Shown: in pieces, positions 24,971-33,362 of the stretch
Layout of the letters: the number at the start of each line of letters is the position of its first letter
Numbering within the stretch: position 1 is the first letter of the stretch
Source: JBGRQA01 sp041725895
GTDB taxonomy: Bacteria > Bacteroidota > Bacteroidia > Bacteroidales > Marinifilaceae
Reading direction: 5' to 3'
Length of the DNA: 64,000 bases
NCBI GenBank assembly: GCA_041725895.1
Contig: JBGRQA010000004.1
Span: 186,001 to 250,000 of the forward strand
Made by a program: the position numbers and the translations under genes
Notes under the pieces: model-generated
What the model was told of the DNA's origin: nothing
Database searches by the model: none
What the model saw: the letters and a program-made list of their open reading frames with translations, nothing else

Positions 24971-26155
24971 TTAAGCATTCACCTTAGCTCGTTTCAGTCT
25001 TCTCTTAATATTAGACTGAACAACGTAATGATCAATCAGAGGAGCAAAAGTGTTCAGCAGAAGAATTGCCAACATCATTGCCTCAGGGAATCCGGCATTC
25101 ATCACACGAATCAGTACCGCCATAAAACCAATTAGGAAACCGTAGATGATTTTCCCGGTGTTGGTTTGAGCTCCTGAAACAGGATCGGTGGCCATAAATA
25201 CGGCACCAAATGCAAATCCACCCATAATCAAGTGTTGCCATGCAGGAATCTCAGTCATGTAAGGGTTCACACCAATTACATTGAAGATAGCCCCCATTAC
25301 ATATCCACCTACAAATACCGACAGCATAATTCTCCAGCTACCGATACCGGTGAACAATAGGATGGCAGCACCAATCAGGATAGCCAAAGTTGAAGTTTCA
25401 CCAATAGATCCGGGGATCAAACCGATGAACATGTCCCAGGTTTGAGACAATGCGCCACCCATAATACTCTGGGCCTGAGCTGGAGAAGCATCAACCAAAG
25501 CAGCAGCGTCAGCCAAAGGAGTTGCACCTGAAAAGCTATCCGCCTTCTCTGCAATCCAAACCGCATCACCCGACATTTTTGATGGGTAAGCGAAGAAGAA
25601 AAAGGCACGAGCTATCAAAGCAGGGTTCCAAATGTTCATTCCGGTTCCACCGAATACTTCTTTACCAATTACTACGGCAAAGGCAGTAGCTACAGCTACC
25701 ATCCATAGTGGAGCCTCAACAGGCATAATCATAGGAATCAGCAAACCGGAAACAAGGAAACCTTCGTTTACCTGGTGACCTCTCATCTGTGCAAAGGCAA
25801 ATTCAATACCCAAACCTACTACGTAGGAAACTACGATGATTGGAAGAACTTTCAGCAGACCATACAGTGCCATATCCATCATTCCAACGGAAGCCAGCTC
25901 GCCTACAGAAAGAAAATGCTGATAACCCACATTGTAAATACCAAACAACAATGAAGGGATCAAAGCCAGAACCACTACAGACATAGTACGCTTCAAATCG
26001 ATACTATCCTTAATGTGGGTTCCGGTTTTAGAGGTAATATCAGGAACATACAAAAAAGTTTCAAATGCCTCAAAAGTAGACTGCAACTTCGCGTATTTCC
26101 CTCCCTTTTGAAATAAGGGTTTCTTTTTATCAAGAAATTTTCTAAGTGCTTTCAT
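24971..26155 (-). CDS. nqrB: NqrB, covalent-FMN membrane subunit of Na+-NQR
   Basis: A 394-residue subunit with about ten transmembrane helices, holding riboflavin and one covalent FMN and forming the main sodium path. The flavinylation site SGATPLADA is visible with Thr212. GTGMNIWNPALIARAFFFFAYP and GHQVNEGFLVSGLLIPMIMP are strongly conserved segments of the family. It lies 84 bp after nqrA. Confidence 0.96.
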   Translation of the reverse strand: MKALRKFLDKKKPLFQKGGKYAKLQSTFEAFETFLYVPDITSKTGTHIKDSIDLKRTMSVVVLALIPSLLFGIYNVGYQHFLSVGELASVGMMDMALYGLLKVLPIIVVSYVVGLGIEFAFAQMRGHQVNEGFLVSGLLIPMIMPVEAPLWMVAVATAFAVVIGKEVFGGTGMNIWNPALIARAFFFFAYPSKMSGDAVWIAEKADSFSGATPLADAAALVDASPAQAQSIMGGALSQTWDMFIGLIPGSIGETSTLAILIGAAILLFTGIGSWRIMLSVFVGGYVMGAIFNVIGVNPYMTEIPAWQHLIMGGFAFGAVFMATDPVSGAQTNTGKIIYGFLIGFMAVLIRVMNAGFPEAMMLAILLLNTFAPLIDHYVVQSNIKRRLKRAKVNA

Positions 26156-26239
26156 TTTATATATTTATCCGTTACTCTTTGCGTTATCAAACAGCAGCTA
26201 TAATAATTTGTATCTAAAAACTCTTGTGCCGGATAGCCT

Positions 26240-27595
26240 TTAGCTCATTTCCTTGATCATCAGATCAATTCCCTGACGCACGACATCCTGTGCAGCAATT
26301 TTTGAGGTACATACAAACTCGCAAAGAGCAAAGTCTTCCGGAGCCACTTCGTAAATACCCAGCTGTTCCATCTGATCAATATCTTCCACCATAATGGCTT
26401 TCACCAGGTGTACAGGAAGAACATCCATAGGCAAAACTTTTTCGTACTCGCCGCTCATTACGTAAGCACGGTGCTCCCCATGCAGGTTTGCATCCAATTT
26501 GTACTTCTTGTTTGGTGTCAACCACGAGAAGAAAGAACGAGACATAGAGAATTTATTTAGTCCGGGAAGTGCCCAGCCCAAAAATTCAAACTTATCTCCT
26601 TCAGGGATTACAGTAATTTGAGAATCGTAAGCTCCAATAAATCCGTCCTCAGGAATTTGAGTTCCTGTTAATACGTTACCGGAAATAACACGAATCTTCT
26701 CATCATCCTTAAGCTTTCCTTTCAGAATGTTACGAACAGAAGCTCCCTGAATGATTTCAAAATAGCAAGGGTTCTTCACTTCCGAACCGGCTACCGCTAC
26801 CTTACGGGAAACATCATAAATTCCCTTCTGGAACAAACGTCCGATGAAAATAACCTCTTGAGGACGAATCACCCAAACATTTTCCCCTTTGTTAATTGGA
26901 TCAATGTGATGAATTTGAACTCCAACGTTACCTGCTGGGTGAGGACCACTGAATTTACTAATCACCACATTTTTAGCATCGGTAAATACTTTTGATGTGG
27001 TCTTCGTAGCATGAATATTCAGGTGCACTTTACCATCGGTAAGTTTAGCCAAGGCATCGATACCTGCCTGGAAGGCTTCTGCTTCGCCTTCAACAATAAA
27101 ATCATTGTCAGCAGCCAAAGGTGCTGAATCGAAAGCAGAGATAAAAATAGATTTTGGCGTATCAGCCGGATTAGCGATCACATCGTAAGGACGTTGACGA
27201 ACAAAGGCCCACAGCCCACTTTTCAATAACTCCTCCTTGATCTCCTCTCTGGTTAAGTCATTCGGGTTGGCTTTCTTGAAATCCTCATATTGAATTTCAG
27301 AATCTGCCTGTACCACAATCTCCAGAATTTTACGGCGTTCTCCTCTGTTAATAGCAGTAACCTTACCACTTACAGGAGAAGTAAAAACAACTTCGGGACG
27401 ATACTTGTCAAAAAACAAGGGCGTCCCGGCTTTTACTTCATGATCAACCTTCACTTTAAGCTTAGGTGTCAACCCATGAAAATCGGTTGGTTTAACTGCA
27501 TATGTCTCAGAACGATCAGCTTTCTCCAGTACTGTTTCAGACTTTCCTATCAGCTTAATATCTAAGCCTCTTTTGATCTTATTAACTTCAGACAT
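26240..27595 (-). CDS. nqrA: NqrA, first subunit of Na+-translocating NADH:quinone oxidoreductase
   Basis: A 451-residue cytoplasmic-side subunit, typical length for the family. It opens with IKRGLDIKLIGK and has DFHGLTPKLKVKVDHEVKAGTPL and the Rnf barrel-sandwich-like segment VVFTSPVSGKVTAINRGERR. NQR couples NADH oxidation by quinone to Na+ export and is the main respiratory complex I substitute in many marine Bacteroidota. This is the first gene of the operon. A TAATTTTG box on the minus strand at 27634-27627, with TTG 22 bp upstream, is a candidate promoter. Confidence 0.96.
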   Translation of the reverse strand: MSEVNKIKRGLDIKLIGKSETVLEKADRSETYAVKPTDFHGLTPKLKVKVDHEVKAGTPLFFDKYRPEVVFTSPVSGKVTAINRGERRKILEIVVQADSEIQYEDFKKANPNDLTREEIKEELLKSGLWAFVRQRPYDVIANPADTPKSIFISAFDSAPLAADNDFIVEGEAEAFQAGIDALAKLTDGKVHLNIHATKTTSKVFTDAKNVVISKFSGPHPAGNVGVQIHHIDPINKGENVWVIRPQEVIFIGRLFQKGIYDVSRKVAVAGSEVKNPCYFEIIQGASVRNILKGKLKDDEKIRVISGNVLTGTQIPEDGFIGAYDSQITVIPEGDKFEFLGWALPGLNKFSMSRSFFSWLTPNKKYKLDANLHGEHRAYVMSGEYEKVLPMDVLPVHLVKAIMVEDIDQMEQLGIYEVAPEDFALCEFVCTSKIAAQDVVRQGIDLMIKEMS

Positions 27596-27810
27596 GTTAA
27601 ACTATTTGATATTATTAATTAGCGACAAAATTAACTAATTTATAGAACTATTTCACAATCTTATAGCAAGATTAAACGATCCTCGACTATAGGACTGAAA
27701 TAGTGTAAAATAAATGCTTAAGATTTTGAGAAGCAAATATAATAAAGCAATTTAGTAATTTTGTATGATTCCGTTTATTTTTAATTAGTGTATATACATA
27801 TCAACATACC

Positions 27811-29103
27811 ATGAAAATTTTAGCTCTCTTCATTTCTTTTTGCCTTACCACTCAAAGCCTTTGGTCTGCCTCCATTTCAGAGGATAAGGAAGATTTCACC
27901 TACTACAATCAAGTGAAAAAATCCACCATTCATACCGTACAAATTACACCCAAAGGATGGAATTTAGCCTACCCCGTAATTGAATTGAATGGGAAGAATC
28001 AGATTGAACTAAGTTTCGATGATTTTAATGAAGAGGTAATTGATTACTCCTATCGAATAATTCATTGCAATTCGGACTGGACCTCTTCCAACCTCAGTGA
28101 ATTTGATTATCTGGATGGATTCACGGAAAACCAGATTCAGGATTATGAACTCTCCTTTAACTCCAACTACGAGTTTGTACACTACAAACTAAGCCTGCCC
28201 AATAATGATGTACGAATGAAGATCTCAGGCAATTACGTTGTAGAGGTTTACGAAGAATTTGATCCGGAAAAAGTGATCCTCTCCCAGCGGTTTTCTGTTG
28301 TAGAGCCACTGGTAGATATTCGGGGAATGGTAAAAAACCCGGTAGTACTGGACCTAAGAGAGACGCATCAGGAGGTGGATTTCAGCATTCTTCACGATCG
28401 ATTTGCCATAGACAATCCGCAGATGGATCTGAAAGTGGTGCTCACACAAAATAACCGTTGGGATCACAGTCAAAAAAATTTGAAGCCACTTTTCATTCGC
28501 CAAAACGAACTGGTCTTTGATTACCAAACCGAAAACCTATTTCCTGGTGGCAATGAATATCGCTATTTCGACATCAAAAGCCTCCGCTATCAGTCCCGGT
28601 TTATCCAGGCTGTCCACAAAAACGGAAATCAATACCAGGTAGTTCTGTTTCCGGGAGAAAACCGACATTTCAAACATTACCTATATGAGCCAGATATCAA
28701 TGGAAGGTTTCTGATTGATGTTCAGGAACGGGACGATCCCGCCACAGAAGCTGACTATGCCTGGGTAGCCTTTACCCTCCCTATGGAAACCCCAATGCAG
28801 CACGGAAAATTCTACGTTTACGGACAACTCTCCCAATATATGTGCAGAGAGAAGTATGAAATGAAATACAATTTTGAGAGGAAAGCCTACGAATTAAATC
28901 TTCTGCTTAAGCAAGGTTTCTATAATTACCAGTATGCCTTTCTGGAAAAGGGCAAGAAAGCCCCGGATCTTACCTTTGCAGAAGGAAGCCACCGGGAAAC
29001 GGAGAACGATTACGTTATCTACGTTTACTATCACGATTTGGCAAAAAATTATGACCGCCTTATTGGCTGGCAGGTTATCAATTCTCTAAAACCAATCCAT
29101 TAA
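27811..29103 (+). CDS. DUF5103 protein, type IX secretion system plug protein
   Basis: A 430-residue exported protein (signal peptide about residues 1-19) made of beta-sandwich domains. Recognisable words are the N-terminal IHTVQITPKGWNLAYPVIEL, YRIIHCNSDW, LDGFTENQIQDYELSFN and the mid-region FPGGNEYRYFDIKSLRYQS. These match the DUF5103 family, known as the Plug protein that closes the SprA translocon of the type IX secretion system in Flavobacterium. Its presence indicates that the organism has T9SS. It is monocistronic; a TAATTTTG box lies at 27756-27763. Confidence 0.85.
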   Translation: MKILALFISFCLTTQSLWSASISEDKEDFTYYNQVKKSTIHTVQITPKGWNLAYPVIELNGKNQIELSFDDFNEEVIDYSYRIIHCNSDWTSSNLSEFDYLDGFTENQIQDYELSFNSNYEFVHYKLSLPNNDVRMKISGNYVVEVYEEFDPEKVILSQRFSVVEPLVDIRGMVKNPVVLDLRETHQEVDFSILHDRFAIDNPQMDLKVVLTQNNRWDHSQKNLKPLFIRQNELVFDYQTENLFPGGNEYRYFDIKSLRYQSRFIQAVHKNGNQYQVVLFPGENRHFKHYLYEPDINGRFLIDVQERDDPATEADYAWVAFTLPMETPMQHGKFYVYGQLSQYMCREKYEMKYNFERKAYELNLLLKQGFYNYQYAFLEKGKKAPDLTFAEGSHRETENDYVIYVYYHDLAKNYDRLIGWQVINSLKPIH

Positions 29104-29310
29104 TTGTTTTCTAAGCTCTAATTCATCCAAAAAAAAAGAGATATTTCACTCTGCTTTACCTCATATTCTTTGAATTTCATAGCGCTATGTTGTAAATCAT
29201 GCCGATTTGCTCAAAAATTCTCTGGCCTTTCTTCTGAAAAAAGTCCTACATTTGGAGCAAAATAATCAATTGGACGGGATCTCCCGATCCAAAATTTAAA
29301 CTAAATTCTA

Positions 29311-29817
29311 ATGAAACCTGATCTGATTCAAAAAAGAAGGGAATCGAACGTGCGGGTTTTCAAAAGATGGAGCAGAAAAAGCTATGCTGCTTTTGCCAGC
29401 ATGCACAAGGAGATAAAAATCTCCTGTATCAATGCAAGCTACTCACTGCTTTCAAATTTTGAAAATCGGTTCGTGCCTGCTTTTGAAGGTAGAATCAATG
29501 AATTCAGGATGAAAAACGAAGATCCAGAGCTTCCTCTCCCTGAGGAATCGCAATGGATGACTCCCCTTTTGGAGTTGCAGCAACAAATAGAATGCCCTAA
29601 GTATGAACTTACGATTTTAAAAATCTTTCACTCATTCCTGAGGACATCTACAAATTGCTACCGGTTTATTAGTTCATCCTACCCTATTGATTCCGGCATC
29701 AACAGGCAAAGTAACATTCCCAAATTAATTCCGGCACAAATTCCTATTCCATTTTCCACCTCTCGAGAGAATTGGGTCACCCCAAATTCCTTTCGATACG
29801 GAAAAGCTATGTGCTAA
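29311..29817 (+). CDS. Unrecognised protein directly upstream of bioB, possibly a decayed receptor N terminus
   Basis: A 168-residue frame ending 33 bp before bioB. The first 50 residues are basic with a weakly hydrophobic stretch (RVFKRWSRKSYAAFASMHKE). From memory these resemble the N-terminal extensions of some Bacteroidota TonB-dependent receptors. The rest matches nothing I know and has a low-complexity, Ser/Pro/Ile-rich end. It may be a short real gene co-transcribed with bioB, or the remnant of a transporter gene. A TACATTTG box at 29247-29254 could be its -7 element. Confidence 0.4.
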   Translation: MKPDLIQKRRESNVRVFKRWSRKSYAAFASMHKEIKISCINASYSLLSNFENRFVPAFEGRINEFRMKNEDPELPLPEESQWMTPLLELQQQIECPKYELTILKIFHSFLRTSTNCYRFISSSYPIDSGINRQSNIPKLIPAQIPIPFSTSRENWVTPNSFRYGKAMC

Positions 29818-29850
29818 ACTTTCAATGTAAAATTTGTAAAACGTATTCAA

Positions 29851-30825
29851 ATGAGTGAAATCAGAAATAACTGGACCAAAGAAGAAGTAACGGAAATCTA
29901 CAACCTCCCCCTTTTGGATTTGGTCAACAAGGCCTCCAATATTCATCGCCAATACCATGATTCAACAAAAATGAACATGAACACCTTAATTTCGGTGCGA
30001 ACCGGTGCATGTTCTCAGGATTGTAAATATTGCGCACAATCGGCACGTTACGATACCCATGTGAAACCCCAAAAGCTGAGCATGGAGGAAGTTCTGGAAC
30101 AAGCCAGAGTAGCAAAAGGAAATGGTGTAAAACGAGTTTGCCTGAGTTCCTCCGGAAGAGATGGCAACCGTGATGATCGTTTCGATGAAATGGCAGAAAT
30201 GATTACCGAGGTGAAAAAAATGGGATTGGAAGTATGCTGCACCATGGGTATGATCAACAAAGAAAAAGCCCAAAAACTGGCTGAATTGGGAATTACTGCC
30301 GTAAATCACAATCTCGATACTTCAGAGCGTCATTATCCTAACATTACAACTACCAGAACTTACAGCGAACGACTGGAAACATTGCAAAACCTACAGGATG
30401 CAGGAATTTCCTACTGCTCGGGGGGAATTCTGGGCATGGGCGAAACCGACGAAGACAGGATTGAAATGCTTCGTACCTTGGCCAACCAGGAAAAACATCC
30501 ATACAATGTACCCTTAAACTCCCTGGTGCCGGTAGAAGGAACTCCATTCTACGGAAAAGAAACCATTGGCATCTTCGAAATGGTACGAGCAATTGCAACC
30601 GCACGAATTCTGATGCCGAAAACAGTGGTTGCCTTTGCTGCCGGTCGTACCCATTACAGTCAGGAAGGTCAAGCACTTTGCTTTTTGGCCGGTGCCAATT
30701 CCATTTTCTTTGGAAACAAACTACTTACGGTAGACAATATGACCGTAAATGAAGATCAACACCTATTGAATATACTGGGAATTGCCCCAACTCAATACAA
30801 GGAATTGACAACACTGGAAAAATAA
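29851..30825 (+). CDS. bioB: BioB, biotin synthase
   Basis: A 324-residue radical SAM enzyme that inserts sulfur into dethiobiotin. The 4Fe-4S cluster cysteines are Cys54, Cys58 and Cys61 in GACSQDCKYCAQS. The family segments YCSGGILGMGETDEDR, NVPLNSLVPVEGTPF and AFAAGRTHYSQEGQALCFLAGANSIF follow, the last few binding the 2Fe-2S sulfur donor. Other biotin genes are not adjacent. It is terminated at 30843-30878. Confidence 0.97.
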   Translation: MSEIRNNWTKEEVTEIYNLPLLDLVNKASNIHRQYHDSTKMNMNTLISVRTGACSQDCKYCAQSARYDTHVKPQKLSMEEVLEQARVAKGNGVKRVCLSSSGRDGNRDDRFDEMAEMITEVKKMGLEVCCTMGMINKEKAQKLAELGITAVNHNLDTSERHYPNITTTRTYSERLETLQNLQDAGISYCSGGILGMGETDEDRIEMLRTLANQEKHPYNVPLNSLVPVEGTPFYGKETIGIFEMVRAIATARILMPKTVVAFAAGRTHYSQEGQALCFLAGANSIFFGNKLLTVDNMTVNEDQHLLNILGIAPTQYKELTTLEK

Positions 30826-30842
30826 ACCACTCATATTAAAAT

Positions 30843-30878
30843 AAGAAATCCCGATCAGATTATTGATGGGGATTTCTT
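30843..30878 (+). terminator. bioB terminator
   Basis: AAGAAATCCC (30843-30852) pairs with GGGATTTCTT (30869-30878), 10 bp with a 16-base loop, starting 18 bp after the stop codon. Confidence 0.7.
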
Positions 30879-30898
30879 ACTTTAGAAAAACTAAAGGA

Positions 30899-31200
30899 AC
30901 GGTCAGGACATGTCCTGCCCCAACTATACGACCTCAGCTTTTTCTCGATAGCTAGAACATAAATCTATTCAACGCCTCCATTCTTCTCATGACTAGAATG
31001 AAAACGACCTAACCCAACTACATTAACTCATCTTCTTCTCAATAGTATATAGTATGGAGATGATTTATTCATTTCCCCCAACATTCTCCAACACGGTCAG
31101 GACATGTCCTGACCCAACTATAAAACTCAATCTACTCAACGCCTCAATTATCTTCCTACAGGGAAAAAATCGTCCTGATCCGACTATACTACTTCAGCTT
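30899..31200. repeat. Degenerate repeat region with 18-bp palindromes
   Basis: GTCAGGACATGTCCTGAC at 31096-31113 is a perfect 18-bp palindrome; 30902-30919 is the same with one change. Each is followed by CCCAACTATA. Related words (CCCAACTA near 31013 and a CGTCCTGATCCGACTATACT word at 31171-31190), CAACGCCTC at about 30970 and 31138, and TTCAGCTTTTT or CTCAGCTTTTT near 30933 and 31192 recur in the same order. The stretch therefore looks like two to four decayed copies of one roughly 100-200 bp unit. No gene is seen in 30879-31435. Confidence 0.6.
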
Positions 31201-31369
31201 TTTGCAAAAGCAAGAACGGCACAGAATCTTCCAAATATCTGATCATAATCAATTTTCTCAGAAAAAATTACCTTCTCTTTATATTTTCAATTCCAACGGC
31301 TTATAAATATCGGTCCAGGCAAATAAAAATCATAAGCTACTCTCTGCAATCCTTTTCACAAACTACTGA

Positions 31370-31402
31370 TTTGCAGAAAACTGCAAAAAACATCTATCTT
31401 TG
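31370..31402 (+). promoter_or_regulatory. Strong Bacteroidota-type promoter far upstream of nhaC
   Basis: TTTG (31370-31373), 21 bp, then TATCTTTGCA beginning at 31395 match the phylum consensus. Transcription should start near 31408, leaving about 280 bases of leader before the antiporter gene, which contains a 17-codon frame. Confidence 0.6.
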
Positions 31403-31435
31403 CACTCCCCATTAAAACAACTGCAAATAAAGGAT

Positions 31436-31489
31436 ATGTATAGTAGAAAGGATCATACCGGATTAAAACAACGAAGTAAAAAGCGATAA
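31436..31489 (+). CDS. Possible 17-residue basic leader peptide ahead of nhaC
   Basis: ATG at 31436 follows AAAGGA with good spacing and lies about 30 bases after the predicted transcription start. The frame encodes a strongly basic 17-mer (MYSRKDHTGLKQRSKKR) and stops at TAA 31487-31489. It is followed by about 200 untranslated bases with T-rich and purine-rich runs. It could be a leader peptide controlling nhaC, a small independent protein, or chance. Confidence 0.3.
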   Translation: MYSRKDHTGLKQRSKKR

Positions 31490-31688
31490 ATCCAATTCGC
31501 TATATTCGGTGTATTAACGCCTTTTCTCATATCCAAATCATTTTTTTTCCTGTCCCATTGTCTGAGCTTCATCCAAAAGATAAAGCAAATGAACTGTCCT
31601 GCAATCAACCGGAGAGGAAAATAATATTGTAAAAACAAATCAATCACCCGGGGCCTTTTGCCTTATTTTGATTAAATTAACAGCTATT

Positions 31689-33161
31689 ATGGAGAATTCT
31701 ACAACGCAGATCTCATTACGTTTGGCACTTACTCCTATTGCCATTCTAATTCTACTACTCACCATCAACGCCATTGTTTTTGGGGATGCAGCCCTTGATG
31801 GAGCCAACCAGTTTGCCCTTATTCTTGCCTCCAGTTTGGGAGCAGCAATTGCTTACCAAAAAGGCAAAAGCTGGCAGAACATTCAGGACGGATTTGTCAA
31901 AAGTATCAGTTCGGCCATGCCCTCCATCCTCATCCTTTCACTAATTGGATCATTGGCCGGAACCTGGATGATTAGCGGAGTTGTACCTGCCATGATCTAC
32001 TACGGACTGGAATTCTTAAATCCAAAATTATTTCTCGCTCTTTCGGTTATAATATGCGCCATAGTTTCCATTGCCTCGGGCAGTTCCTGGTCTACCATTG
32101 CAACCATTGGTGTTGCCCTGCTCGGAATTGGTAACGCGATGGGAATTAGCAGCGCCCTGGTAGGGGGAGCAGTCATTTCAGGAGCCTATTTTGGCGACAA
32201 AATCTCCCCTCTTTCCGATACAACCAATCTTGCACCGGCTATGGCCGGAGTTGATTTGTTTACACACATCCGTTACATGATGTACACAACCATTCCCTCT
32301 CTTGCAATCGCATTACTTCTGTTCCTGGGCATTGGTTTTACCAAAACCGGAACCATCGATCCGGTTAGTATCAATGAGGTACAAACAGCCATAAAGGAGA
32401 CATTTAATATTACCCCCTGGTTGTTCCTGGTTCCCGTCTTTCTTTTTGCCATCATTATAAAAAAAGTACCTGCGCTTCCCGCAATATTTTGGGGTACTAT
32501 CATCGGCGGAATCTTTGCCATCATCTTTCAGCCACAGATAATCGCCCAGGTGGCCGGAAGTTCTATGAATTACACACAGGCTTCGTACCATGCAGTTATG
32601 CAATCCATATTTAGCGATGTAAGCATCCCCGTAGACAATGAATCCATCCAGGACCTGCTTTCTACAGGAGGAATGGCCGGAATGCTAAACACCATTTGGC
32701 TGATACTGGCTGCTATGATTTTTAGTGGAGTACTGGAAACCTCAGGAATACTGGCCCGAATCACCCAATCGATAATGAAAGCAATCCATTCCAACGGCTC
32801 CCTGGTGGGTTCAACCGTTCTGAGTTGTATTTTCCTTAACCTAACGGCATCCGATCAATACATTTCCATTGTGGTTACGGGACGAATGTTTTCCAAAACG
32901 TACAAAGACCGTAATCTGAAACCGGAAGTACTGAGCCGAACTCTGGAAGATGCAGGAACGGTAACCTCTGTACTCGTTCCCTGGAATACCTGTGGAGCAG
33001 CTCAATCCGCAGCCTTGGGAGTTGCAACCTGGAGTTACCTTCCCTATTGCTTTTTCAATATCATTAGTCCTATAATGACTATTGCCGTAGCTTACCTAAA
33101 CATAAACATCAGAAGAATAAAAAAGGAGGAACAGCCCTCTTCTTCGAAAATTGCAGAGTAA
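31689..33161 (+). CDS. nhaC: NhaC-family Na+/H+ antiporter
   Basis: A 490-residue inner-membrane protein from ATG 31689. A TTG seven codons earlier is in frame but lacks support. About 11-12 helices are visible. Family segments are SGSSWSTIATIGVALLGIG, GAVISGAYFGDKISPLSDT with its acidic residues, and a discontinuous second repeat (LNLTASDQYISIVVTGRMF, ending VPWNTCGAAQSAALGV). NhaC exchanges internal Na+ (sometimes with malate/lactate) for H+, which complements the NQR pump encoded upstream by completing the sodium cycle. Confidence 0.92.
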   Translation: MENSTTQISLRLALTPIAILILLLTINAIVFGDAALDGANQFALILASSLGAAIAYQKGKSWQNIQDGFVKSISSAMPSILILSLIGSLAGTWMISGVVPAMIYYGLEFLNPKLFLALSVIICAIVSIASGSSWSTIATIGVALLGIGNAMGISSALVGGAVISGAYFGDKISPLSDTTNLAPAMAGVDLFTHIRYMMYTTIPSLAIALLLFLGIGFTKTGTIDPVSINEVQTAIKETFNITPWLFLVPVFLFAIIIKKVPALPAIFWGTIIGGIFAIIFQPQIIAQVAGSSMNYTQASYHAVMQSIFSDVSIPVDNESIQDLLSTGGMAGMLNTIWLILAAMIFSGVLETSGILARITQSIMKAIHSNGSLVGSTVLSCIFLNLTASDQYISIVVTGRMFSKTYKDRNLKPEVLSRTLEDAGTVTSVLVPWNTCGAAQSAALGVATWSYLPYCFFNIISPIMTIAVAYLNINIRRIKKEEQPSSSKIAE

Positions 33162-33362
33162 GAAAAAAACAACACAAATGCGAAACCCCTGATTTTACTA
33201 AGGTTACAGTCTTCACACCCATTTGGCACCCAAATACCTACCACTACCCACCAGTAAAAAGATTAAACCATGACATTACTCATAAATCAAGACTTTCTAA
33301 TTTTATACATTTGTTGGGAGTGATAAAAAAATACGAAACTAACCCTTTAAAATTCATACATC

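Noticed and set aside
31453..31647. A 64-residue minus-strand protein upstream of nhaC
   Set aside because: It would start at GTG and has no recognisable motif. It overlaps what looks like the nhaC leader on the other strand, and there is no promoter for it.
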